From positions 218,437-282,436 of the forward strand of contig NZ_JAUFQO010000012.1 of assembly GCF_030409835.1 (NCBI RefSeq): a stretch of DNA of 64,000 nucleotides. Reading direction: 5' to 3'. This DNA is from Lutimonas halocynthiae (GTDB lineage Bacteria > Bacteroidota > Bacteroidia > Flavobacteriales > Flavobacteriaceae). The first letter of the stretch is position 1; every line of letters starts with the position of its first letter. The notes under the pieces are model-generated. The model had not been told where the DNA came from, did not search any database, and worked only from the letters and a program-made list of their open reading frames with translations. Shown here piece by piece: positions 1 to 9,309 of this stretch. A program made the translations under genes and the position numbers.

Positions 1-1258
1 AATCTTTATGACCGTCATTGTCTAGGTCAACAATTAAAGGAGACCATGACCAGTCTGTGGCAGCTATTCCTGAGGCAAAGGCAGTTTCCTCAAAGAATGC
101 ACCATGTTTGTTATGCAATAAGATGTTTTGCATGTATTGAGGACGATACCCGTTTTTAAGGTATTGATCGTATACTGAATTATTGTACTCCCTTCCAGAA
201 GTTTTATAGGCTTGAAGGTTTTCAGGAAGCATGTCTAGTGAGACAATATCAGTCCATCCGTCATTGTCTAGATCTGCAATATCATTTCCCATTGAGAAAT
301 GACTGGTATGGCCAACATTAGTCTCGTTAGCTGAAATTATTTCTTTAAAAGTGCCGTCTTTTTGATTGATGTACAGGTAATCATTTTCGAAAAAATCATT
401 TCCTATGTATAGGTCTGGATAAGTATCATGGTTCAGATCACTCACGCCCAATCCTAGTCCGTAGCCAATTTTTCCTTGAAATATTCCAGATTTTTCACTC
501 ACTTCCACAAACATACCATCTTGGTTTTGAAAGAGCTTGTCGCCAGCCAGGGAATCAATAGACTTCCTTGAAGCACCTTTACCATAAGTTCTGTTTGGAT
601 TTACAGAATGGTTAAGAAGGTACATGTCAAGATCACCATCTAGATCATAATCAAAAAAGGATGCTTGTGTGGCAAAACTTTTTATATCTAAGCCGTAAAC
701 ACCAGCTTGTTCTTTAAAACCTGGCATCCCCTTTTCGTCTATACCTTGGTTAACAAATAACATATTCTGACCTGAAATAGTTTTAAACTCACCAACCTTA
801 CAAACATAGATATCTAGGAGGCCGTCGTTATTGATGTCGACGACACTCACACCTGTTGTCCAGCCGGTTTCGTTTTGAATCCCTGAAGCATCTGTTACAT
901 CCTGAAATTTTAAATCCCCTGAATTCAAATATAAGCGATCAGCCACCTGATTACCAGTAAAATAAAGGTCGATTAAACCATCATTATTGAAATCGGCAGA
1001 AGCCACACCGCCACCATTATAATAGTAGAGATAGGTTAAAATGTTTAGGTCCGGGTCAGGGCTTAACTGGTTGTTGAAATGAACTCCTGAATCCTTTTTT
1101 AAAATAAAAAGGGCTGGTGAATCATCTTTGCATGAAGCAGCAAAATTCAGCAAGAATATTCCTATTAAGAAAATAGAAATATTCTTTCTGCCTTGATAAG
1201 CACAATTGCTTATAAGGATGTTTATGTCACGCTTGTATAATTTGATCCTAGTAGTTAG
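1..1258 (-). CDS. FG-GAP/VCBS-repeat (CRTAC1-like) lipoprotein, 5' part only
   Basis: Reading the minus strand down from about 1258 gives one open frame to the window edge. It encodes a hydrophobic leader ending in the lipobox-like NFAASC, then repeated calcium-binding FG-GAP/VCBS loops such as DFNNDGLID, DINNDGLLD, DYDLDGDLD and DLDNDGHKD. This is the architecture of CRTAC1/ASPIC-UnbV-type surface lipoproteins, which in Bacteroidota often accompany SusC/SusD glycan systems. The C-terminal part lies outside the window. Odd point: between the in-frame stop at 1259-1261 and the lipobox there is no ATG, GTG or TTG in frame, so the start is undefined. It may be a rare start codon, a frameshift in the leader or a sequencing indel. 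The stated end is the limit of the open frame, not a proven start. Confidence 0.75.
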
Positions 1259-1496
1259 TTAAGGGGATAAATTCGCCCCAGTTAGTATGAATATTTACAG
1301 TATAAATCAACTAAATAAAGCCAACTAATGCTGGTTTTTATTCACCTTATTTCTCAAATAATGTATGAAATTTCAGCTAATTTAAAGCATAAATTCTTAC
1401 TTTGGCTCTAACGATAGTTTAAATAGATTAAGCAAAAGTTAAAAAGGTTAATCAAAGATTAATAAGAGGATATTTTTATAATTTTTATCATAAAAA

Positions 1497-2762
1497 ATGG
1501 GTAAAAGGCACCTGTATATTGTTTTATTCATTATTGCTATTCTTGGTCTTTCCTTTATTCAATATCAATATTTTCGCATAGGGTTGAATCTTGCAGGTGT
1601 TCAATTTAATCAAAAAATGGGAGAGGCGGTAAAGGAGATAAAGCAGGGCCTCTACCAGAGAAATGATCTCACTTATTTAGTGGGAACTGTCATGGCTGAA
1701 AATGAGGCTAATTTTTTACTCAGCATGGATAGTGTTCAGGATGCAACAAACTATTTCATGGATGAGTTTTTAAAACAGAAATTACTTCAAAATGGTGTCA
1801 AGGCGGAATATAGCTATAGCTTATATGATCAGGATTCAACTCATTTTCTTACTTCAGAAGAATCATTTTCAAAGAAGGATAAGATCTTAAGTTACCCAGT
1901 TGCGTTGGATGGATATTTACCGGGCTTAATCAATAAGCGCGTTACACTTGAACTACAATTTAAAAATGTCAACAGGTATTTTTTATCTCAGTTGAATGGT
2001 CTTACGATTCCAAGTATTATATTTCTTATCGTCATCATTGTTGTTATACTATGGGTATACAGGGCTTTTTATTTGCAAAACAACTTGATTGTGACAACCA
2101 ATGAGTTTATTAATAATCTGACTCATGAATTAAAAACCCCTGTTTTTTCTATTGGTGTAGCCTCTAAAATATTAGAAGAAAAAGGGCATAAGGATACCAA
2201 AGAACTTGTGGGCATAATCAGAGCTCAGGTTGAAAAATTAAAAACTCAAATTGAAAAGGTATTAGAGCTTGGTAATATAGAAGAGAGAAAAGGCTTTGTG
2301 AAGCACATAGAATTGGATGTCAAGCCAATTTTAGACCATGTGGTTCAGAGCTTTGAGCAGCAAGCACGGTTAAATGAATTCAGTTTTGAAAGTGACATTC
2401 AAGGGGATTCTTTTTTAATTTTAGGAGACGCGTATCATCTTGAAAATGCAATTAGCAGTTTGATTGAAAATGCAATTAAATATTCTGGAGACCAGACAGA
2501 CATAGTGTTTTCAGCATTTAAAAAGGGAGACAAGTTATTGATAAGTGTTGTAGATAAGGGTATTGGGATCAATCAGGAAGATATAAAAAAGATATTTGAA
2601 AAATACTACAGGGTTGTAGATGGTGACCTGCATAATGTAAAAGGCCATGGTTTGGGTTTACATTATGTCAAACGAATTGTACATTTGCATAAAGGAAAAA
2701 TTAAGGTAGAAAGTAAAATAGGACTGGGTTCAACTTTTACAGTAATCCTTCCATTAAAATAA
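1497..2762 (+). CDS. Membrane sensor histidine kinase
   Basis: 421-residue inner-membrane kinase that should phosphorylate the response regulator encoded one base downstream. TM1 is at about residues 6-24 and TM2 at about 168-192, enclosing a periplasmic sensor region of about 140 residues with no family I recognise. TM2 runs almost directly into the dimerisation helix, with no obvious HAMP domain. The H-box is NLTHELKTP with phospho-acceptor His210. The ATPase domain shows the N-box (LIENAIKYS), the G1 box (DKGIGI) and the G2 box (GHGLGL). This layout matches the RprX-like kinases common in Bacteroidota. The signal sensed is unknown. The ATG at 1497 is chosen because it directly precedes the first membrane segment. 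Confidence 0.9.
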   Translation: MGKRHLYIVLFIIAILGLSFIQYQYFRIGLNLAGVQFNQKMGEAVKEIKQGLYQRNDLTYLVGTVMAENEANFLLSMDSVQDATNYFMDEFLKQKLLQNGVKAEYSYSLYDQDSTHFLTSEESFSKKDKILSYPVALDGYLPGLINKRVTLELQFKNVNRYFLSQLNGLTIPSIIFLIVIIVVILWVYRAFYLQNNLIVTTNEFINNLTHELKTPVFSIGVASKILEEKGHKDTKELVGIIRAQVEKLKTQIEKVLELGNIEERKGFVKHIELDVKPILDHVVQSFEQQARLNEFSFESDIQGDSFLILGDAYHLENAISSLIENAIKYSGDQTDIVFSAFKKGDKLLISVVDKGIGINQEDIKKIFEKYYRVVDGDLHNVKGHGLGLHYVKRIVHLHKGKIKVESKIGLGSTFTVILPLK

Positions 2763-2763
2763 T

Positions 2764-3471
2764 ATGACAGACAATAAAAGGATATTATTAGTTGAAGATG
2801 ACCAATCATTGGGGTACCTCTTGTCAGAATACCTTGAAATGAAGGATTTTGAAGTTAGATGGGTGAAAAATGGAAAAGAAGCCCTGCTGGCATTAGAAAT
2901 TTATGAATTTGATCTGGCAGTACTAGATGTAATGATGCCGGAAATGGATGGATTTACCCTTGCGAAAAAAATTCGACACAAATATAATGACACGCCATTT
3001 CTGTTTCTAACTGCCAGATCAATGAAGATCGATGTGCTCAAAGGGTTTTCTCTGGGAGCCGTAGATTATCTTAAAAAACCTATAGATGAAGAAGAGTTGG
3101 TTGTAAGGTTACATAGTTTATTAGAGAGACTGACAGTGGGGGAGAAGCAAACAAAATCAAAAGCTACTGGAGAAGTAGCAATAGGGGATTATATTTTTTC
3201 AATCGTCTTGCATGAATTAAAGCATAAAGACGGTGAAATTCAAAAATTGACCAAACGCGAATCGGATGTGCTCTCATTGTTGGTGCAGCACAAAAATGAG
3301 TTATGTTCTCATAAGCAGATTTTAAATAATTTATGGGGAAAGAGTGATTTGTTTTCAAAGAAGAGCCTGAATGTTTTTATTTCTCATTTGAGAAAATGCT
3401 TTAGTAAAGATCCTTCTATTAGAATAGACAATTTACATGGTCAAGGTTTTGTTTTTAGAACGAGAGTTTAA
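2764..3471 (+). CDS. OmpR/PhoB-family response regulator
   Basis: 235-residue DNA-binding response regulator. The receiver domain (about 1-120) has the acidic pocket (EDD at 11-13), phospho-acceptor Asp55 in LDVMMPEMDG, the switch Thr83 and the conserved Lys105-Pro106. A winged-helix OmpR-type output domain covers about 150-235, ending in the HGQGFVF wing. The start is one base after the kinase stop, so the pair is one transcriptional unit. It resembles RprY-type regulators. A strong hairpin terminator follows at 3486-3514. The neighbouring FG-GAP lipoprotein and sucrose locus are transcribed the other way, so the regulon cannot be read from context. Confidence 0.92.
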   Translation: MTDNKRILLVEDDQSLGYLLSEYLEMKDFEVRWVKNGKEALLALEIYEFDLAVLDVMMPEMDGFTLAKKIRHKYNDTPFLFLTARSMKIDVLKGFSLGAVDYLKKPIDEEELVVRLHSLLERLTVGEKQTKSKATGEVAIGDYIFSIVLHELKHKDGEIQKLTKRESDVLSLLVQHKNELCSHKQILNNLWGKSDLFSKKSLNVFISHLRKCFSKDPSIRIDNLHGQGFVFRTRV

Positions 3472-3485
3472 AGGGTTAAACCAAT

Positions 3486-3514
3486 AAAAAAAGGCTGCCA
3501 ATGGCAGCCTTTTT
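3486..3514. terminator. Bidirectional rho-independent terminator
   Basis: GGCTGCC (3493-3499) and GGCAGCC (3503-3509) form a perfect stem with a 3-nt loop. Seven A lie on the left and five T on the right, so it can stop transcription from both the response regulator (+) and the convergent susD gene (-). Confidence 0.9.
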
Positions 3515-3538
3515 ATTATTTAATTCAATACTATTCTA

Positions 3539-5104
3539 TTAGTAACCAGGGTTCTGGACTAAATTAGTATTAGACAGAATTGCATTAGAAGGTATCGGAT
3601 AAAGCTCTTTAGTTTTATCACCTACAGATGCTGGATCTTTAAATTGCCAATCCTTACCGAATCCACCTAAGCGAATCATATCAGTTCTTCGAACGAATTC
3701 CACCCATAATTCTCTTCCTCTTTCATCCAATATTGTTTGAGCACCAACGCTCGCAAGAGGCTGTGCTTTTCTCAATACTCTTAGAGTATTCACCATGGCA
3801 GTTGCATCTTCTCCTTTCCATACCATTGCCTCAGCTTTCATTAAATATGCATCGGCATACCTAAAGATGATTTGATGTCCGGTAAAACCTCCATTTACAG
3901 GGTGATACTTAATGGTTCTAATACCAGTTCTCTCGTTATTACCTACTAATCCAGGTAATTCTTTAGTAAAGACTAATGGGTTTTTAGCACGATCTTGAAG
4001 TGGTTCTGCATCAACATTGTATTGCTGACCAATTAGGAAACCATAACCAATACCTAAATTTGTATCATCAGCATTGGTAGCATCAGGTACCCATCCTCTT
4101 CGTTCTTCTTGTCCATCTCCAATATTGTTTGTATTAGGAGCGCCTTCAAATAGATCATAGAATTCGGCCAATGTAGAAAAACCATTCCAACCACCACCTG
4201 TGTTATCAGGAGAGATTTGATTGTAGTGCATTCCATTCCAGATTCTGTTACCAACTCCTGAAGCCATCCACCATATTGTTTCAGTATCTTGATCTTCTTT
4301 AAAAATATCAAAATATCCTTCTTGAAGCGCATAACCTTTGTTGGTAATTTCATCAACAAGATCAATGACTGCATCCATATCAGCTACCTCAGGTCCGGCT
4401 GCACCAACATAAACAAATTTGTTTAGTAGTAATCTAGCTTTTAAGAACTGAGCAGCTTCTTTAGTAGCTGTATTCGTAGCTGCATTATCAGGTCCTGAAC
4501 TAGGAAGACCAGCGATAGCATCATTCAAATCAGCCAACACAAATTCAAAAGCTTCAGCTCTGGTAAACACTCTAGGCTCAATTTCTGGGCCTTCTTGTGG
4601 TTCTCTAAATGGCACCTGACCATAAAGATCCATTACTTGGTACATAGCATAAGCTCTTAAAAATTGAGCTTCCGCCTTTTGTTCTGTAGTAGGATTACTT
4701 GCTGGATCAATTATTTCTGTTGCCAGAAAGGCATTTTGATTCATCTGGTTCCATACCGTTAAAACATATTGATGTGAAGGTGACCAAGTATGTTGGTGTA
4801 AAGTTCTCCATATACCATTATCACCCCAGTCAGTTCCTCTTGTTGGCACTAACATTTCATCAGTAGATACTTCTTGCAAAGCGAAGAAGTTATCCTGAGA
4901 TTCCAAATGACCACGTAAAGCGTTATAGACATTTGTTATCGAACCCTCGACGTTTTCAACACCGCTAAATCCTTCACCATCACTATCACTAATAATGGAG
5001 TCAGTTTCTTTGATTTCCAAATCTGTACAAGCTGCTAAAAAGATGCAGGTTGTGATAGAAAGGAAACCTATTTTTATAAATTGTTTATTAAACATAATTT
5101 TCAT
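3539..5104 (-). CDS. susD: SusD/RagB-family glycan-binding lipoprotein
   Basis: 521-residue outer-surface lipoprotein that caps the SusC channel and binds the oligosaccharide before import. The signal peptide ends in FLAAC with lipid-anchored Cys26. The N-terminal SusD-like region is rich in TPR-type helices, and the C-terminal RagB domain contains the typical DERGRELWVEFVRRTDMIRL segment. Translation may start at Met1 or Met4. It lies 12 bp downstream of susC on the same strand, so they are an operon. The neighbouring GH32 enzyme, fructokinase and sugar porter suggest a fructan or sucrose-type ligand, which is an inference from context. Confidence 0.93.
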   Translation of the reverse strand: MKIMFNKQFIKIGFLSITTCIFLAACTDLEIKETDSIISDSDGEGFSGVENVEGSITNVYNALRGHLESQDNFFALQEVSTDEMLVPTRGTDWGDNGIWRTLHQHTWSPSHQYVLTVWNQMNQNAFLATEIIDPASNPTTEQKAEAQFLRAYAMYQVMDLYGQVPFREPQEGPEIEPRVFTRAEAFEFVLADLNDAIAGLPSSGPDNAATNTATKEAAQFLKARLLLNKFVYVGAAGPEVADMDAVIDLVDEITNKGYALQEGYFDIFKEDQDTETIWWMASGVGNRIWNGMHYNQISPDNTGGGWNGFSTLAEFYDLFEGAPNTNNIGDGQEERRGWVPDATNADDTNLGIGYGFLIGQQYNVDAEPLQDRAKNPLVFTKELPGLVGNNERTGIRTIKYHPVNGGFTGHQIIFRYADAYLMKAEAMVWKGEDATAMVNTLRVLRKAQPLASVGAQTILDERGRELWVEFVRRTDMIRLGGFGKDWQFKDPASVGDKTKELYPIPSNAILSNTNLVQNPGY

Positions 5105-5116
5105 GACTATTATTTT

Positions 5117-8100
5117 TTAAAAAGATAAATTTAATCCTAAGGTAACTACCCTTGGTCTTGGATAGGAAGTATAATCAATACCCGCTGTAGGAATACCATT
5201 TAAAAGATCGCCTCCACCAGGAGTCGTGTTAATTTCAGGATCTAAACCTTTATAATCAGTAATTAAAAATAGGTTTTGACCAGTTAAGTAAAGTCTTAAA
5301 TTATTGATTTTACTTTGTTCTTTTAGACCGAAAGTATATCCAAGTGTTGCGTTTTGCAATCTTACAAAGTCACCTTTTTCTAGGAATCTTGTAGAAACTG
5401 CAGCTTCGGCGTTTCCAGCTTCTCCACTAGTGAGAACATCAGGAGTTACGTTACGTGCATTAGCAATTGACCCAGCAGTAAAAAATGCATTTTGTGTATT
5501 GTTATATACATATCCACCCCATTGACCTGCAAAGAAAAGGTTCAAATCCCATTTTTTATAAGTAAGTGATGTGTTCAAACCAGCATAAGTTGTTGCAAGT
5601 GCAGATTTTCCTACGAAAGATTGGTTATCACCAATTGGCTGACCATTTTCATCAAAACCTTCAAACTCTCTTAAGAAATAAGAAAATAATGGTTGATCCT
5701 CAGCTAGGATTTGAGCAAATGCTCCAGACAGTCCTTGACCTCTAATTGTTCCAGCTGGAATTTGACCAGGGAAGCCTTGAAGTTCGTTGTTGTTATAGGA
5801 GATATTAAATCCAACATTCCAAGTGAAATCGTCTGTTTGGAAGAAATCATAGGCGATTGACCATTCAACACCTTCATTTAAAACCTGACCATCTAAGTTT
5901 TTAAAGAAAAATGGTTGTGGTGAAGGTTGAGCAGCCTCAACGCTTAAAAGTAGATCTTTAGTTTCTTTTCTATAAAAATCAAGACTTGTAGTTAACCTAT
6001 CATTATTTAAACCAAAATCAAATCCAATTCCATAAGAAGTAGTTTCTTCCCATTTCAAATCAGGATTGGCAAAAGCAACAACAGTTGTACCTGGTGTGTC
6101 AACATTACCATTTGATTGAATACCTGGTCCGGCAAAACGTTCTCTACGAACAAAATTACCATGCCCCAAACCATCTTGGTTACCTGTAATACCCCAACTC
6201 AATCTGGCTTTTAAAGAAGATACTTTATCTCCGATAAAATCTTCTTCATTCATTTTCCAAGCGAAAGCTGCTGAAGGGAATACACCGTATTTATTATTTC
6301 CACCAAATTTAGATGAACCATCTATTCTCACAGTTGCAGTGAATAGATATTTATTCATTAAGGTGTAATTACCTCTCGTAAAGAATGATTGTAATTCATC
6401 TGTGAAATCAAATGTATCACCCGTAACAGAAGTCACGCTGGTATCGGCAAATCCAGCAATCGTTTCAGAAGTTGGATCTGGAAACAATCGGTTTACAAAA
6501 TTATTGTTAGGTGCTAAACCATATTGTTGGTAACCGCCCTCAATCAATCTTTCAATTGCAGATGCAGATGATTTAAGATCGTTAAACATTTGACCCATGT
6601 CATTTGTGCTATAACCTCTACCATTTACGGTACGACCGCTACGATTAAAACTCTGGTATGAATAACCTCCTAAAAGATTAAGTTTTGAATTCTCCCAGTC
6701 TTTATCCCAAGTAAATGTCAATTCCATCAATTTACTTTCGGTATCCAAATCACTAATTGAACCTAAACCACTTCCAAATACATTGTCACCTAAGTTTCTA
6801 GCTAAGCCAGAAGTTTCAGAATGTCTTTCTGAAGTTGATGTATCATATCCTAAACTAAGTTTAGCTACCAATGAAGGTATAATAGCGTAATCAGCTGAGA
6901 AGTTCATTAAAAAACGATCAGTTGCTGTATTACTGTCAGTATAAGCCAACATGTTTGCAGGGTTAATCTGTCCTCCACTATCAAAATCAGGATCATTCGG
7001 CCATGTTGGATTCGCAGAATAAGATGCACCTAAAAGGTCACCTTGGAAACCTGCACTACCACTAAGGGCAGCTTGTTGCTCATCAACTGTTGAATAAGTT
7101 CCTTGAAAACTTAAATTTAATCTATCATCTAATAATCGTTGAAATGCGTTTATACGAGCAGAAATTCTCTTAAGACCTGAATTTTCAATAACACCATTTA
7201 AATCCTGGTATCCAAATGTACCTCTCACAGAACCAGTTGCGTGATTATATGAGTAAGCTAAACTTTGATCGTGAGAAAATGAATCTCTTGTTACAACTTC
7301 TTGCCAGTCTGTGGCAGCTCCAAAATCTTGGGCAACTGGGTCACCTCCAAACTGTTCAACAGCGTCAAGAAAATCTTCTGGATTTAATAAATCATAACTA
7401 TTAGCCGGCGTAGAATAACTAAGTGACGAATTAAATTCAAATAATCCACCTTGTCTACCTTTTCCAGTTTTAGTAGTAATGATTACAACACCGTTGGCAC
7501 CTCTAGATCCATAAATAGCAGTTGCAGAGGCATCTTTCAAAACACTCATACTTGCAATGTCATTTGGATTCAAGAAACTCAATGGGTTACTTGATGGACT
7601 AGTTCCAAAACCAATATCACTACCTTCTGCGGATGTGTTACCTGCAGAAAGAGGCACACCATCGACCACATAAAGAGGATCATTGTTCGAAGTTACAGAA
7701 GTAGTACCACGAATACGCAAGGAAATACCAGCTCCAGGCTCACCACTTGATGAAACCGTTTGAACACCGGCAACTTTACCTGCAATCAATTGTTCTGCTG
7801 AAGCAATTGCTCCACCGTTAAAATCTTTAGAACTAACCGAGGCTACTGCTCCTGTTGCATCCTTAACCGTAGTTGTTCCGTAACCAATAATGATTACTTC
7901 ATCCAGCGCTTCGCTGTCTGTTTCTAACACAAGGTTTATGGTCGTTTGACCGTTTACAGTAACTTCTTGAGTTACAAAACCCAGCGAGCTGAATTCTAGA
8001 ATTGCATCTGAACTTACATTGTCAAGTGTGTAGTTCCCATCAAAATCGGTTGAAGCACCGTTTGAGGTTCCTTTGACAATTACGTTCACTCCAGGCAATG

Positions 8101-8206
8101 GTCCCTCATCACCCGATACTGTTCCACTAACTGTCTGCGCATAAGCCATCCCTGTAAACAGGAAAATACACGCAAACACTAATTGTTTGAGTAAATTAAA
8201 TTTCAT
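5117..8206 (-). CDS. susC: SusC/RagA TonB-dependent outer-membrane transporter
   Basis: 1029-residue TonB-dependent oligosaccharide transporter. Signal peptide at residues 1-24 (ending AYAQ), carboxypeptidase-regulatory-like domain at about 25-105, then the SusC signature DEVIIIGYGT, a plug domain with SGEPGAGISLRIRGTTS and DGVPL, and a 22-strand-type barrel finishing in VVTLGLNLSF with the terminal Phe typical of barrel proteins. It imports the ligand captured by the adjacent SusD using TonB-coupled energy. A 14-bp LacI-type palindrome lies in the upstream gap (8389-8402), and the promoter must lie between that and 8206. Confidence 0.95.
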   Translation of the reverse strand: MKFNLLKQLVFACIFLFTGMAYAQTVSGTVSGDEGPLPGVNVIVKGTSNGASTDFDGNYTLDNVSSDAILEFSSLGFVTQEVTVNGQTTINLVLETDSEALDEVIIIGYGTTTVKDATGAVASVSSKDFNGGAIASAEQLIAGKVAGVQTVSSSGEPGAGISLRIRGTTSVTSNNDPLYVVDGVPLSAGNTSAEGSDIGFGTSPSSNPLSFLNPNDIASMSVLKDASATAIYGSRGANGVVIITTKTGKGRQGGLFEFNSSLSYSTPANSYDLLNPEDFLDAVEQFGGDPVAQDFGAATDWQEVVTRDSFSHDQSLAYSYNHATGSVRGTFGYQDLNGVIENSGLKRISARINAFQRLLDDRLNLSFQGTYSTVDEQQAALSGSAGFQGDLLGASYSANPTWPNDPDFDSGGQINPANMLAYTDSNTATDRFLMNFSADYAIIPSLVAKLSLGYDTSTSERHSETSGLARNLGDNVFGSGLGSISDLDTESKLMELTFTWDKDWENSKLNLLGGYSYQSFNRSGRTVNGRGYSTNDMGQMFNDLKSSASAIERLIEGGYQQYGLAPNNNFVNRLFPDPTSETIAGFADTSVTSVTGDTFDFTDELQSFFTRGNYTLMNKYLFTATVRIDGSSKFGGNNKYGVFPSAAFAWKMNEEDFIGDKVSSLKARLSWGITGNQDGLGHGNFVRRERFAGPGIQSNGNVDTPGTTVVAFANPDLKWEETTSYGIGFDFGLNNDRLTTSLDFYRKETKDLLLSVEAAQPSPQPFFFKNLDGQVLNEGVEWSIAYDFFQTDDFTWNVGFNISYNNNELQGFPGQIPAGTIRGQGLSGAFAQILAEDQPLFSYFLREFEGFDENGQPIGDNQSFVGKSALATTYAGLNTSLTYKKWDLNLFFAGQWGGYVYNNTQNAFFTAGSIANARNVTPDVLTSGEAGNAEAAVSTRFLEKGDFVRLQNATLGYTFGLKEQSKINNLRLYLTGQNLFLITDYKGLDPEINTTPGGGDLLNGIPTAGIDYTSYPRPRVVTLGLNLSF

Positions 8207-8388
8207 AATTATTTTAAATTAGTTATTATTTGAGTGTCAACGAATATCGAAAAAAAAAGAAATAATAAAAATGAATTTACTAAAATTTAGACTAAAATTC
8301 TGAGGATTTCGAATAAGTTGATGCTACAAGTATAATTATATAATACCAAATATTAATGAAATGTTAATAAAACTTCACATATTTTAAA

Positions 8389-8402
8389 CGAAAACGTTTT
8401 CG
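8389..8402. promoter_or_regulatory. LacI-family-type operator upstream of susC
   Basis: The perfect 14-bp palindrome CGAAAACGTTTTCG has the central CG and AT-rich shoulders typical of LacI/GalR-family operators. It sits about 185 bp upstream of the susC start and just beyond the end of the fructokinase gene. No LacI-type regulator is encoded in the window. Which protein binds is therefore unknown. Confidence 0.6.
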
Positions 8403-8420
8403 AAAACCAATGATTTAGAT

Positions 8421-9305
8421 TTATTTAGCTTGAATAATGCTAATTTCTTCTGATGACACATAAGCGTTGGCCCCATTTTTGCTGGCTACCAAAGAGCCCA
8501 TGGCGCAGGAAAAATCAAGAGCAGTTTGTGGAGGTATTTTCAAAACAAATTGATGAATCAGCGTTGCGAGAAACGAATCTCCAGCTCCAACAGTATCTTT
8601 TACTACCACTTTATATCCTTGACTTCTGTAGAATGCAGAATTGGTATACATAATGGCTCCATTTGCTCCGAGGGTGATGCAAATATGGTCGGTTCTAGTA
8701 ATTACCGCTAATTGCGTGATTTGACCCTCTATTGAATTTGTTTCGATTCCCAGGAATTGACTAATTTCTTCAAGCTCCTCATCATTCAATTTGATCAAAT
8801 CTGCCAAATTCATAAGTTCAACAATAGCCTGTAAAGTATAAAAGGGTGTTCTTAAATTGGCATCAAACACTTTGAACTTAGCATGAGATAAATAAGTTAG
8901 CAAGGTGTTTTTAGAAGTGCTTTTCCTGCAGGATAAGCTACCATAAATGAATGCATCTGACAACTGTATCTGTTCAATATCATCTTGACTTATTGTGATA
9001 TGATCCCAGGCAACTGGTTCTGAAATAGTATAGCTGGCTGTATTATGGCTATCTAAGTGAACTTGAACATTCCCGGTTGGCAGCTTCGCATCCATCTGAA
9101 TCGCATCGGTAGAAAGATGTTGTTCTTTCAGATAAGCCAATAGATTCTCGCCATCGACATCATTACCAATGCTGCTAATGATCCTTACCTGATCACCTAA
9201 AGAATGTAGTCTTAAGGCAACATTTAATGGAGCGCCTCCAATCACTTTTTTATCAGGGAAAATATCCCATAAAGTTTCACCAAAACAAACAATTTTAGGG
9301 ACCAT
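8421..9305 (-). CDS. scrK: PfkB-family fructokinase
   Basis: 294-residue cytoplasmic sugar kinase of the PfkB/ribokinase family, predicted to convert fructose plus ATP to fructose 6-phosphate. The N-terminal motif GGAPLNVALRL forms the substrate-binding region. The C-terminal signature DTVGAGDSF contains the catalytic base Asp243 and the anion hole. Length and sequence style fit fructokinases rather than ribokinase. It lies 4 bp downstream of the sugar porter and two genes below a GH32 enzyme, so the locus releases, imports and phosphorylates fructose. The exact sugar specificity is inferred from these neighbours. Confidence 0.88.
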   Translation of the reverse strand: MVPKIVCFGETLWDIFPDKKVIGGAPLNVALRLHSLGDQVRIISSIGNDVDGENLLAYLKEQHLSTDAIQMDAKLPTGNVQVHLDSHNTASYTISEPVAWDHITISQDDIEQIQLSDAFIYGSLSCRKSTSKNTLLTYLSHAKFKVFDANLRTPFYTLQAIVELMNLADLIKLNDEELEEISQFLGIETNSIEGQITQLAVITRTDHICITLGANGAIMYTNSAFYRSQGYKVVVKDTVGAGDSFLATLIHQFVLKIPPQTALDFSCAMGSLVASKNGANAYVSSEEISIIQAK

Positions 9306-9309
9306 TTTT

